This document shows, in pieces, positions 27,133-39,310 of a DNA stretch of 64,000 nt. Position 1 is the first letter of the stretch. Each line of letters opens with the position of its first letter. A model generated the notes under the pieces. The model was not told the DNA's origin, did not search any database, and was given only the letters and a program-made list of their open reading frames with translations. The DNA comes from Phallus indusiatus (lineage: Eukaryota > Basidiomycota > Agaricomycetes > Phallales > Phallaceae): NCBI GenBank assembly GCA_027605045.1, contig JAQFWX010000062.1:1-64000 (forward strand). Direction: 5' to 3'. The translations under genes and the position numbers were made by a program.

Positions 27133-28003
27133 TGAAATCCAGTTGCTGAAATGATTGAATATACTTTATATGTATTTGATTCTCCGGAAGATAAAAGACA
27201 CTCATGTGCTTTGAGATGCAACTCCGGGTGAACATTTAATTCAAAGTTTACTCCCACTCCTGGTCGAGAAGATGAGCTGCTAGGAATATACGCGAAGCGA
27301 ATTAAAAACGGCATTCATTTTCGCAAATCCCACTAAACACAACAGAAAGAAGTAGAAACTAAAAAAAGAATAGCAAAACTTTAACTCAAATAAAAGACAA
27401 ACGCCGATGTATTTCTCACAAAGTAGCGCCTTAGGCCTTTCCCCAACAAAAATAAAATATCTTTCAAATAGTAAACAAAAAGTTTGCGAGTAGCACGGCC
27501 CGATAGCGCGAACTAGAAGACACCGCCTGATCTCCTTAGACTGACTCGGCGAGTAGAGAAGGCTGCGGAATGACTTCCCTGACCTCACTTCCACCCTTTA
27601 TCTGCTGACTAACCGCTAGTTGCCTAGCGCTGGTCGAGACAGAGACCAAATCATCTGGAGGGGCGGGCTTTGAACCAGCGCACTGTCAAGTTGTCCGTTG
27701 ACACTAACACTAACTCGCATTCCCAGTTGGGCCATTACAGCCATGTCTGCATGCCCTCCGATGAACCTTATATTCGACTGTACACATTTCTGGTCGCCCT
27801 TCAAATTATTTTATTCATTCTAATTCTCCACGCAAAAAAAATTGAACAATTAAATTATTTTTTCACGGAGGATCATTACGCGAAGATGAACTTAACTTGA
27901 GTATTCGAGATTCTGCATTTCGAATGGGGATCCAGCCGGACTTATCAGTGATCAAAGACGCAAAGGTTCTATATCTATTGTGCTCATCTACGTAGTATAT
28001 GAC
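27133..28003. other. Intergenic region
   Basis: About 0.87 kb upstream of the rhodanese gene, and downstream of the phytase-like gene. A possible extra 5' exon of the rhodanese gene is at 27314-27290. A T-arm-like motif (minus strand, about 27690-27670) is present without a complete tRNA cloverleaf. Confidence 0.5.
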
Positions 28004-30033
28004 TCAAATACCAAGACTAGTTTCGACAGTGCCAGGTTGTATACTAGGTAAAGTCGCCCTCCAAACCATAAACTGCGTGTCAACATTAGAGCCGGCATTA
28101 TACGGAACACCATCAGTAACACCATTCGTGGTTAAAAAATCATTGTCAGACTAGAGAAAGAAAAATAACTATTTCTCCGCGTCGTTCAACAAATATATCT
28201 GGACCACTTACGACGGTAAAAATAAAATAGTCGTCTGGGAACTCTGGATCTCCAACTGGCGCGACAGCCAAGCTTTCCCATTTTGAGTTCAGAAGAGTCG
28301 AATCAAGGGGTTTGCCTTTCGAAGGGGAAAAGGAATTGCGTGAGAGAGAGAGGAAGTTAAGAAGTGATGACAATCTACCATTGTGTAAACCAAATCGCCC
28401 AAGTTGCGTTGAATCAATCATACTAATGAAAGGTTGATACTTCGCAGGCGTAATTCCCTTGACGAGCTCTCCGTTTGAAGCAATCGGGTTCGCAGGGTTA
28501 TCAAATACAGTATTCGCAATATTTGTGGCCTGAGAGATGTCGAAGAGATCAACGTTCCTAAGAAGCGGTAAATAATTAGAACTGTAGAAAAAATGAATTG
28601 ATTTGACAAACTTGTATTTCGATTTCTCATTCCCCGAGCCATCGCCATTTCCTTTCCCGTCTCTCGCCAAAATTAGGAACTGAGTATCGGTCAAATAATG
28701 GAATTCTGATTGTGCGAATGTGTTCCCATTCGAGGAATCCTTGGAAACAAGAAATGATTACTGAAATCTTGCAGCATTATTCACGTGATTACCTGTGGAA
28801 GCGGAACCACGTACTCCCCGATGAGTTCTGCTGTATCCTCGCTTATGTTGTAGACGACTAAACGTGTATTCTGTGACGTATCCTTGTCTGCGCCGCCATC
28901 TTGAATTGTAGCGCTTTGAAGAAGGGCAAAAAGTTTTGTTCCAGTTGGGTCTCGAGTCAGACTATTGAATTGTCAAATTGCATAACTTATAAAAAACTTC
29001 GTGTCTCGCACCCTTCAAAGCCTGAAACAAATATAAATATTAGCCGCGGGACATATTTGACATATCGTAGAAAATAAGATTACCCTGATTTGCTGCCCTT
29101 CCCGTGGTAGGGTTAATGCTACCCGTGAAATTCAGAACTGGGGCAGAACTCTTCGACGTGCTCTGGAATGGCAAAATGGCTTCGGGTGGCTGAATGGAAA
29201 GAACCAGCTGTCCTTGTGATTGGAAGAGGTGAACATATGGACCATACTCATCCGAAACCCAGAATCTGTGTTCGTTTTTTTTCTCAATTGTATGGGAAAT
29301 TCCATAAAATTGTATCCATATGTACTTACGTTCCATCAGCATTTAGAACGAGACCCTCGGCATCAAGACAAAGGTGATTGAACGTGCTGTTAGCGATTGG
29401 CTCTGGTGGTTCCATAACGTTTCCAATCTGTTCAGCGGATCTGACAGCCAAAGCATCGAGACCGGTTGTCTTTCCCTGAACTTCTGTGTATAGTAGAGAA
29501 GAACGATAGTTCAAGGCGAGAGTTTGCTGAGAAGCATTGAAGGACAAGGGGACAGTATCGTAGTAAGGGTTCAATACGAAATCCACAATATGCTGACGAC
29601 CCTGATAGTTGACAGTTCCGTCGCTGTGCTCGAAAATTAATTTTTGTTAATGAAAGACCGGGGCCAACACTGACACGTTGAATCCGCGATCAGGCTGTAC
29701 AATTAAAGAGCCCGAAAACGATCCATTGCTATTTTGGGTCCATGTACCGCGTTGTATGGCTATCGCAGAGCCCACACCACCAAAAGTATCCCCAATTGAA
29801 TCTTTGAAATCAGCTGGAACGAGACCAAATGCTACCATCCCCTGAATTAAAGTAAGAGAAAATGAATAACGCATTTGGATATCACTTGCCTTATCAATGA
29901 ATGTTTGGCCATTCAATGATACGTTAACAAAGTTAGCTGGATCAGGCTCAGTTGGACTTGAAGATGCTGTTGGAATGCCTCGAGTTTCAAAAGCAGGGAG
30001 CAGAGAAATCAGGACTAGGATGGTAGCCTTCAT
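28004..30033 (-). CDS. Secreted phytase-like esterase (phytase-like beta-propeller family)
   Basis: A protein of the family named esterase-like activity of phytase (Phytase-like, PF13449 type), a secreted beta-propeller. A signal peptide (MKATILVLISLLPAFETRG) is followed by VNVSLNGQTFIDK. Motifs in order: GMVAFGLVPADFKDSIGDTF, SDGTVNYQGRQHIVDFVLNP, LCLDAEGLVLNADGTFWVSD, EYGPYVHLF, GFEG, TRDPTGTKLFALLQSA, FHYLTDTQFLILARDGKG, NVDLFDISQATNIA, KWESLAVAPVGDPEFPDDYF and VDTQFMVWRATLP. The D-E-Y-G-P-Y element is the family signature. About ten short introns are needed; the reading frame is coherent from 30033 to 28004. The role may be extracellular phosphate or ester hydrolysis; activity in this family is poorly defined. 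Confidence 0.88.
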
Positions 30034-30787
30034 GGTTGAAGATTGTAAGTTGGATTCTCATTAGATTTTCTAGTAGTCGAGTTTATATGCTACACACGTG
30101 TGAAGCAGGATTGGCTATTAGAAATGCTCAAATGTGATATCACTGCACCTTGAAAAGACACAAGCGAACCAGACTTAGAATAGTAGATTCATACACAGTA
30201 GCAGTGGGCCGGATGAAACCCCAAATAGGGAACGATTGTATTCTTCTTTAATAATGTTCGAAGCATGTGCAATAGCGACACCACATGCTTTCAAAACAGA
30301 TTCGATATAACGTTCCCAGAGGTCAGTCTAGTCGGCCTAGGCCCCAAATACACTGGATATAGTGTCAAAGCTGACTCTTATCCCCATTGAGCACGATAGC
30401 AACCGGTGTTATCCGTGAATTTTTTTTGCCCAGAACGAAGGAAAGTTTTGTCAAAGAATCAAGCAGGTGATTTATTTCTGTGGTGCCCGCTGCCGGCTGT
30501 GTGAGAGGTGGATTATACATTTGTCACTGCACGTACTTTCGCAGATGAAGGTCATCTTCCCCACCCACATAAGGTAATTGAGTTTGAGTATCCATCGCGA
30601 CACATAACGAACAGAAAACATTTCGCTGTAATACGCAGCGCGAAGGGGATGTCTGGTGTGGTGAACTAAGTGTGAGAAGGCCGAATTGCTGGTTCAGTGA
30701 CGTGAGTCTCAACGATCTAGTAGCAGGCTGCGGCCTGCCCGCTCCTCATCCTTCCCAAGCCGTCTACGCTCAATTACGAGATAAATT
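30034..30787. other. Divergent intergenic region
   Basis: 0.75 kb between the phytase-like gene (-) and the membrane-protein gene (+). It holds the E-box/TATA pair listed separately. No coding exon is seen. Confidence 0.55.
30082..30102 (-). promoter_or_regulatory. CACGTG E-box next to a TATA-like element
   Basis: A perfect 10-bp palindrome CACACGTGTG (30093-30102) centred on CACGTG lies about 60 bp before the phytase-like ATG at 30033. The TATA-like CATATAAAC (minus strand) is at about 30082-30090. CACGTG is the core site of Pho4-type bHLH activators of phosphate genes in yeast. The link here is an inference. Confidence 0.4.
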
Positions 30788-33700
30788 ATGAATGGAAGAA
30801 TACCCATCAAGGATATCGTAGCACTGTTCGAGAGTAATGCTGAGGTTGCGCACGCCTCTACCCCGCCAACCGATAACCAACCACCCCAACTCTCAAGACG
30901 TCCTCAGGGACCTCCGCCTTCACCAGCACGGTTCATCCAGCATCCACTACTGAAGAAATCATCCCCGCCAGTCTCTGCACCAATTCCTGCTCATAAACCG
31001 AAGGTCTTACGCGCTACCGCGTCTCCAAACGAGCAGCTTGTCGCTAAAACTGCGCATGAGAACAATGACAGTCATCCAATTATACCGAATACCGTGTTAG
31101 TTCCATCGCTGGGGAAATATGTTGATGATGACTTCTCGGTCTCTCTCCCGGTGAACAGCAATGATCGACACGACCAAGCCAGTTCACCACAACGCTTCAT
31201 GACCCGAAGAATGCCTCCGGCTATTAGCCCCAATTCACGAAATTCTTCAGCATCTTATATACCCTTAGTTCCAGTGGAATCGCCTACTTCCACTAAAGTG
31301 GGGAGCACCGACTCTTTTAGGCCACCACTTTACCAATCCCTAGATCGGCTTGCGATCCCCTCGTCCCAAACTACATTAACGGATACGAAACTCCTTAACG
31401 ATACAATTTATAAAGATGATTATGACCATTACGACCTCGATGTTAATCTTATTTCTTCTTCTTCATTTCAAGATCGTGTTCAAACGCAACAATCACCTCC
31501 ATCACCACAACAGCAACATACCCCTATTGCTGCTAAGACCATCTTCTCTCGCGGAGCCGCGCCTCTATCACTTCCTGCTCTCGATAATTATTTATCTAAA
31601 GCTTTGCAACCTAATTTCACTCCGTTTCCTACCATACAATCACCCAGTTCGAGGGGAAAGGTTCCTCAGCCAAGCGTCTTTCCGCCAATGGACCTCCTTC
31701 AAGCTTCGAAAAAGACCCTCAGTGATCTTGAAAACAACGCGACTATTCCGTCTTGGTTTCATGATCGAGGAGCTATCTTTTCATCACTGCTGAGCGTTTC
31801 ACTTGGCATTATGGTATGTGTGCGCCGTTCGACTTGAGATTTCATTCTCATCTGTGGTACAGGGATCCAGTCCGATATCCATGTATTATAGTCTTCAGGG
31901 ACTCTACGACTCATTGCAATTAACTGCATTGTTATTGAGTACAATAGGTACAGTCATATCATATGTGATCATCTCTGCGGATCCCTGATGAGGTATTCAT
32001 ACCACCAGTATCACACAATCAAACAGACGAAAGCGACTGGCGACAAGTCCTTCTTGGAACAATGTGATTGTTATTTCTCCGTTGTTAATTGAATTCCTAA
32101 TCTCATTTCTTCTCAACACACACACAGACCTAACATTCTAGCCCTAAATCTTGGGAACACAGCTGTATCACTAATTTTATTTGTAATTTTGATGATTATC
32201 TCTGCTTGCCTTCTGTATTACTTTCATATCCAAACGAAACGTATATCGACTCGCATATCTTCCTTGGAAGGGCTCCAAGCCCCGCCCACCGGTGGCAAAT
32301 GGGGTTTAGTCTTATCGACTTTTTTCCTGTCCGTCATCTACCTTCCCCTTAGCACCATATCAGTCCACGCGATCGTCTGGTCCAGTGACTTCTGGCCTAA
32401 CTCTGCACCTCGAACGTCGTCGGTTTGTTTTACGACAACGCTGGACCCCAATGAAATAAACTTCGGACCGCCTATAGTGATATTGGCGATTTTGACGGTG
32501 ACCTTTGTAAGTAGAATTCTTGATTTTTCGATATCACTCTCGAATTCTTACCTTTCTTTAGCTCACTATCTGGTTCCCTATTCGGTTAGGACAGGCTATT
32601 AAAACCGCCATTCCGACCATCAACCAGTATACTGAACTTGGCCGTCTTCGAAATCGAGTTGAGCTCAGACATGCATACGAACGAATGTTGGAACGGGATA
32701 CCAACCCATTGAGTTTCTTATATCAAGGTTAGATTCTCCTATCAACCCTCCCCTTTTAGTGGACCTTACTAGACGTTTGCCCCAAACGCAGATTTACGCC
32801 TGGGTTGGGCAACTTACAGCTCCATATACCTCTGGATCAAACTCAGCACACTTCTTCTGGTGGCAGTATTCGATCCCAACAACTGCATTTTCATGCATAC
32901 CAATGGCTATGTTGTTACAATAATCCGACAAGTTCTACTCCTCCTTGCCATGATCGCTTTTCTTGTTGTTCAAACATCATTCGGACCCTTTTTGAATCCG
33001 GTCAGCAATGCCAGTGAATGGTGTTCACGACTCGGTTACGTTATTTTCGCGCTTTTTGGACTAATTGTAGCTTTACATGTACCCACATCTGTTCAGAATC
33101 TATTCAATGGACCTTTTTTATACGTGTGCGTGAACTCGCACCATTCATTCGCTGTTTGTACTAATTCAACTTCGATAGCGCTTATATTTTAGAGTATACC
33201 TTTGTATTCTGTATGCGTTTTCTTTGTGTTCACTCCTTTTTTTTTCACTGAGAATTTTCTAGACTTCTTCCTCATAAACTTCAGCTTCGTTCAGGCGTTA
33301 GTGAAAAGTATCTATACTCAGATGTTTGGATTTTTCTTCCCCTGACATATATTTCAACAGAAATAACACGACGCATGGATTTTAGCATCGATATCTTTTC
33401 GCCCAAGTGAGTACACGGTAGTTGGAACTAGTGCGCTATGACACTTACGAGTGTTCATTAGACTCGATATATCCCCAACTTCTCGACATACTCGCCGACG
33501 CATTTGGCAAGAATCAATTTCTGTATTATCACTCCTTACTCCGGAGTGTATGATGCCTAAGAATGAAAAGCTCGTATACACCGATCTCAAGACATTACCC
33601 GTCCCTCCCTACCTGATTGGTTTTCGAGGGACAGTCGGAGAACGACATGTTGAAAACCTCAAGGTAACATAAAAATAAAAAGTTATCTCCATTTTCTGAC

Positions 33701-35423
33701 GCATGAATTATGAAAGATCCTGGGGGAAATGGGTGGCATGGATTATGCGAAAGGTATCGCCTTATGCACCGGTACTCAAGCAGATCGTTTCAGAGAATTG
33801 CAGCACAAAATTCAGACTGAATTTACTGGTCCTGATTGCTACTGGAGGGACCCTAGAAACGCAGTGACTAGTAACTACTTTGGAAACGCGTGGTGGATTC
33901 CTTTTCCTCCGACATTGGTTATGAAGTACGATTCGGGTTCAACTATCGCGCTGAAGACTTCGAATGAATTCGAAGAGTATGTTCGGCAGAATAACAACGA
34001 GGATGTTTCTTACCGTCGCAGCGTTCGATCTGCGCTCCGTTCTTTGGATGGACAGGTCGTTCGGTGGCCGTATACGCATTTCCAGGTGAATATGAGTAAT
34101 TCTTAAAACCACCTTAGTATTAAACTCTTCTCCTAGAATGTGGGAAAGAAATTCGGTCTATTCCGGAAAGATTATACCGCATACAGTACAACTCATTTCG
34201 AAAGTGGGGTTTTCTCGATTCAGCGCAATGGCAGTCTTCCTTGGAAAACAATTGACCTTGGTAGTGGTTTCAACGTGAAACTGACTTACGACAAGGATGT
34301 CCAAGTAGACGGTTCAGTAATCGGGCTTACGAGTGATTTTGAATTAACTCCGGTGCTGGCCAAATTCCTATCGTTGAACCGCCCGCTTATTCGAGAAAGA
34401 ACTATGAGCGTCGAAGCTTTGATAGACGATTATCGCTATTCGCTACTAGCTGAAAGCCAAAGCAAAGCTGATACGCTCTCTTATCAATTTTTGTGCTCGG
34501 TTTACGGTTCACCCAAAAGCATGCGCCAGCTAACGGACATTCTATTGGAAGAAAGAAACATCAAATTACGCGAGATGTTTGTCGAGCATGAAAATGCAAT
34601 CATAGCCGCGAATGAGCGGATGACGTTTGTTAGCCGTTCTGAAGCGGCAACTTGGTGGTACCTTTTTTGGGTAAGTTTGATTTAAAGAATTAATATTGTA
34701 GATCTGATTTGAGTATATGGCGTTATTTCTTTGTTAGGACGATCTGTGGCGCAGAAATAATGCAATGATCTCGAACTTAAAACTACATGCCTCAGATTTC
34801 GACCCTTCATATCCAAGTTCTATTGCCTACCGTTTACTCCCTCGTGCGGCTTTAGAAGCATTTCTAATACAAAGGGGATTGATGTCAAAAAAGGGCAGTT
34901 GGACAGACTTCATACATTCGGGAATTCTCAACAAGATTTACTTCCGTCTCAATCAAATTGTTTTCAAAGCTTCCTCCGATAACGTGAGTTCTGTTGTTAT
35001 TTCGATAAATCATCCCCAAAGCTCAAAGAATACTGATTTGGGGAAAAATTTCGATACTGTTAGGCTATACATTATCATCTCGGAAATAACATGGCCCAAA
35101 TTGATGTATACGCTAATTCCACATCGTCTCGCCACGGGAAATCATCAATTCTAGGAACGGGTGGGGGTACAGATTATAACGACTCTCAAATACGACCTCG
35201 CCCCTTGTATAGATGGGAAGCCATGTATGATGATCCAGTGGCACCTTCCGGTAAACCCCACAAGCGCTGGCTCCCCAAGCTTGTTACCTGGCTTGGGCTC
35301 GATCCCTATTGGGAGCCTAATAGCAGACTATCTAGCGGAATATCCTTGGATGTCGTTTTGGAGGATGGGAATTATGTTCTGCTTGAGAATGCTGTTCATG
35401 ATATCAAGAGCCAGATGCGATAA
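30788..35423 (+). CDS. Large multispanning membrane protein of unknown function
   Basis: A long protein (over 1,200 residues) built from about a dozen exons. Residues 1 to about 335 are disordered and rich in Ser, Pro, Gln. Then come several membrane spans: LLSVSLGIM joined to a segment with LQLTALLLSTIGTVISYVII, AVSLILFVILMIISACLLYY, LVLSTFFLSVIYLPLSTISV, IVILAILTVTF, VVTIIRQVLLLLAMIAFLVV and LGYVIFALFGLIVALHVP. Roughly eight spans end near 33340. A large soluble C-terminal region (33350-35423) follows with RFRELQHKIQTEFTGPDCYW, SRSEAATWWYLFWDDLWRRN and YLLPRAALEAF-like segments. I do not recognise the family. It is not a known transporter by motif. The gene is conserved-looking (regular introns, no frame breaks) and may be basidiomycete-specific. 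Its exact exon borders are approximate. Confidence 0.7.
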
Positions 35424-35647
35424 GATATGTAGGTGTTAAATTGCCAAATATGGATAAATACTTAGATACATCTTTCAAGTTGTATAGTTTTATTATCTAA
35501 CACTGTTATAGTCTTTATAAATGTAGAGAGGGAACTTGGTTGATTGGTTAATTCTAGTATCGTCAATTGTCAAAAAAAAACGAAAGGAAATGATAGCAGA
35601 TTAGTACACCAAGAAAAAAAATGAAGATTCCGAATACAATGAGCGGC

Positions 35648-38409
35648 TTATTCTTTAGAGGATTGAGCTTCCTTCATGGTTAGCCAAAGACCTTTATGAG
35701 CGTATATTGTCAAGTGCATCTTGGGCCAAATTTTCTCCAACTTCTCTCTTTCTCTGCCGGGTACTACTTGGGCATCCCAGTTAGCGGGTGGTCTGGCATC
35801 GTGCGGTTGAGCTTGTGGTGCAAACTCGATTTTATCGAAGGCTTGTAGTAATCGGACGATCATCAGTGACATTTCGTTGTATGCGAACTTCAAGAAAATT
35901 GAATTAAATTCCCGTGTTCAATTTCATGATTCAAATAATTTACCTGTTGACCGAGGCAGATACGGGGACCTAGAGAAATTTTGTTCAATATTTGAACATA
36001 ATCTACCTTTGAGGTTTTGCTTACCCGCATTGAATGGAAGGAAGATGAACGGGTTGGGAGTGAGATACTACGAATGTCGGTGAGCAATTTTCTTTCCCTA
36101 TTTTATACCTAAAATCCAATATTACCTTTTGCACACGCTGATCCAAGAAACGTTCAGGGTCGAACAAGTGAGCTGTTTGAATTATTTTAGCCCAGACGTT
36201 ATATTTTCTCTAACAGAATAGTACGAACCATCGGGACCCCATAAATCAGGGCGTCGGTGCATGACAAACACAGAATATCCGATTCTATGGTCCATATGAG
36301 CATGCGGCTTATTTAACCGAGATATATGTTCACTCACCCGGCTCCTTTGGGGACGTAGTAAGGTTTTCCGATGCCATCGATGGCTGGGAGTGTGGTGGCA
36401 CGTTTGGCATAGCTGAATCGATGTGAGCCTCCAATCAGAAAAAGGAATTCATAAATGAACTCACCGGATATTAAATGGTCTGTTGGTTATCAAATATAAA
36501 GAATTCAGTTAGTCAATTATAATGGCACTGAATTGCTAGCTTCCTTACACTGCGGGATACAAACGAAGTGTTTCTGCACGGAACAGAATTAATATATGAT
36601 AAAATGGGAGGAGTGTGATTTGTACAAACCATTTATCACGGCCCGTAGGTATCGACAATCTTTAATGTTCTGGTAGGTTGGCCTTTCAGAAGGACCGACG
36701 ACTTCGAGAATTTCCTGGCGGAGTTTTGCCAAAACTTCAGGGTGCTGAGAAAGGCAGTAAACCAAGAATGTCAAAGTAGCTGTAGTCTTGAAAGTTGAGA
36801 AGAGATTCTTTTAGAAAAACTGATAATCCGATATAAAACAAATCCTTACAGTATCTCGACCAGCGATCATAATGCTAAGGACGATAGTCTCATTACGGGA
36901 GCAAATTAGAATTGAGAAGGCAACGTACTTCAACATTTCATCTCTAATCAGCTTCAAGTCTGAAGGGCAAAAATCAGGATCGGATTAAATTGGCGGAGAA
37001 ATACGAACCATCGGTGATTTGAATCAAATGGTCCAACAATGTCTCAGGCATCGTGTCCTTATTCTCTTCCATGTTCAAATTCTTCCGGGACAGCGCATCA
37101 CGTAAAATTGGCTCAATGTAGCTATGAATAACTTTTACAGCGCCCTTGGTCTTATCGCCGAAAAACTCGTAAACGGGCCAAAGATCACCCAAACGGGTAC
37201 GCAGGGCAAGGACGTTTTGGGCTTGATTGAAAGCTTCGGCGAATGTGTCGCTGGTGTGTGCTGAGTGGATTGAGTTAGTCTTGGATGAGTTCCAGGCATA
37301 TGGGATATTAGCTGAAAGACTGTTGACGCAGGAACCAAACAAGAATTGAGTAGCGGAGTCAAGGGTAAATCTGTGGACATGAAATAATCATGAGCACAGT
37401 TCGAAATAAACTGACTCGGCGAGATAAGTCACCTGGATATGAGATCCTACAAAAAGGAGAGGTGAGCATGTGGTTGATTCAATCAGGCTCGTTGCATGGG
37501 AACCAGTGATACATACCTGGAAGTCGACAGGTTCCTGCTCGGCAGCTCTTTCTTTCAACTTGTTTACTACGATATCCGCATGGTGATTGAATAGATCGAA
37601 GTCCGTGATTCTGTCTCGAGAGAAGAAAGGACGAGTTATAGATCGATGGAATCTTTTATAATCAATGTGAATCAGAATCGAGTCTGGGAAATGTGATAAG
37701 AATAAATTTTTTATATTTACTTCCACAAGACCCCATCAGAGTTGAAGACGCCTGTGCCTAAAACGGATTGGAAGCACCAGTTGAACAGTTCCCCTTTTTC
37801 AAAAGAGTCAAAGTCACTGGCCAAAACCGACTATTATAGTTAGGATATGAGCAAAAATGTCGATCATCGCGGACAAGTATGGCATACTTTGATATGTTCG
37901 GGTTCGACTGTCACTACCTATTCGATGATCGCTACTAGTAAGTAAGGTATTCTCGTGTAGAGAAAAAATACCAGCTTACCGTGTACTCATTCAAGAACTC
38001 GAATTTTTGGATTGGACCATATTTGTGAAGCCATTCAAACATGTAATCGCCTATGTAATGAGGAAATTACTTCAACGATAACCCAAACGACAGTAAAATT
38101 CTTACCAATGTGTCCTTTGTTGAAACTTTTAATCATACGAAGGAGAGTGTCGATGCCGAACAAATAAGTTACGGATGGTGCAAATCGCGCTCCAAGACGT
38201 TTTGCTTCCATCCTAGCTTGGAATTTATGAACAAGGCTTGTCAGAGTGAAGAGAACAATCCAAAGAACGAAAAACAGAGTTATCCATAGATAAATTGGAA
38301 GATGGAGATTTAGATAATGAGAAGAAACAGATATAGTAACATAAACGAAAAGAAGTTTACTGAGAATGTTCAAAACAAAAGTTACACCAGGAGTCAAAAC
38401 GGAACCCAT
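35648..38409 (-). CDS. Cytochrome P450 monooxygenase (CYP63-like)
   Basis: A membrane-anchored P450. The ATG at 38409 gives [20 protein letters not shown] and two hydrophobic segments ([30 protein letters not shown]). The I-helix oxygen-binding motif reads IMIAGRDT. The K-helix ExxR is ETLRLYP, split by an intron after its first base. The haem-binding loop is [19 protein letters not shown], with the cysteine ligand, split by two introns. The C-terminus has an additional long segment after the haem loop ([20 protein letters not shown]). These features and the many small introns resemble the CYP63/CYP5037-type families expanded in wood-decay fungi, which oxidise alkanes and xenobiotics; the subfamily is not certain. 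It sits alone, with no biosynthetic genes beside it. Confidence 0.9.
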
Positions 38410-38473
38410 TGAAAGAACGAGTGTCAAGGCAAGTTTGGGGGTAAAGTGGGGCGTGATGAAACAGACGTCGTTG

Positions 38474-38484
38474 TCTTTTATATG
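38474..38484 (-). promoter_or_regulatory. TATA-like box of the P450 gene
   Basis: CCATATAAAAG on the minus strand lies 65-75 bp upstream of the P450 ATG at 38409. Position and sequence fit a fungal core promoter. Confidence 0.45.
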
Positions 38485-39290
38485 GAACGCGATAGATCAC
38501 AATTTTTAATGTTTCTTAAAAATGGCAATAAATGGCATAATCCGGGATATTATTAGAGCCGTATTTGAGACGGAAACGCAATCAAAGAGGGCAATGGACG
38601 GAAGATGGGGGAGATCAATTCGAATAGAATGACGCCAGGTAATCATCGCGCGGCACTCCGGACCAAAGGTATGTAAGAACCTTTGTAGTTGTGTGACCTC
38701 ATTCATAGGCCCCTGAATGTGCTTTCATCCCCTGTTCTGATTTTCCGCTTTGGATTGGACAGCGCGGATTGGAAGAAGGCCCCAATTGGATGGCACAGTT
38801 GAGGTGGTTTTGAGTTCACATGAGTTGTCAAGCTCCAAACTAACGTATTTTTGCATGTCAGTACCATATGATCCATACCAGCACATGTTTGGCTGAACAA
38901 TTCAAGTTGGATAAGTGAACAGGCCAACTCAAATTGGGATTAATACGCTCAGCTCAAATCGGGCCTAGTTGTAAAGCCGTGTTTTGGAGTATTGAGCCGA
39001 ACTGTGAGGCAAAGCTTGTGGCGGCACAGCGTTCCTGATGACGAGAGAAGACCAAGTATACATATATCTCAACTGAAATTGTCCGATGATAAGTCCTCAG
39101 CTACTAACCTTTAATCGCTCGTGGACCTGAGGCATAATCAATCATCCTTATTTTCACGAGATAAACAAGTCTCCAGGAATAATTCTCGACACATTTCAAA
39201 CAAATAAAAGCTCGAGCGAAATGTCCGAGGTTATCAACGATTTCAGCCAGACTTATTCATGATGGTGCGCTTGTATGCCCGGCTCGGCCT

Positions 39291-39310
39291 GGATCACTTT
39301 GAGGTGATCC
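39291..39310. repeat. Short perfect inverted repeat
   Basis: GGATCAC-TTTGAG-GTGATCC: 7-bp stem and 6-nt loop, preceded by GCCCGGCTCGGCC. There is no T run after it. Function unknown. Confidence 0.5.

Noticed and set aside
27665..27770. Possible tRNA on the minus strand
   Set aside because: A T-arm-like GGTTCAAAGCC is present, but one T-stem pair fails and no acceptor, D-arm and anticodon arm fit at proper spacing.
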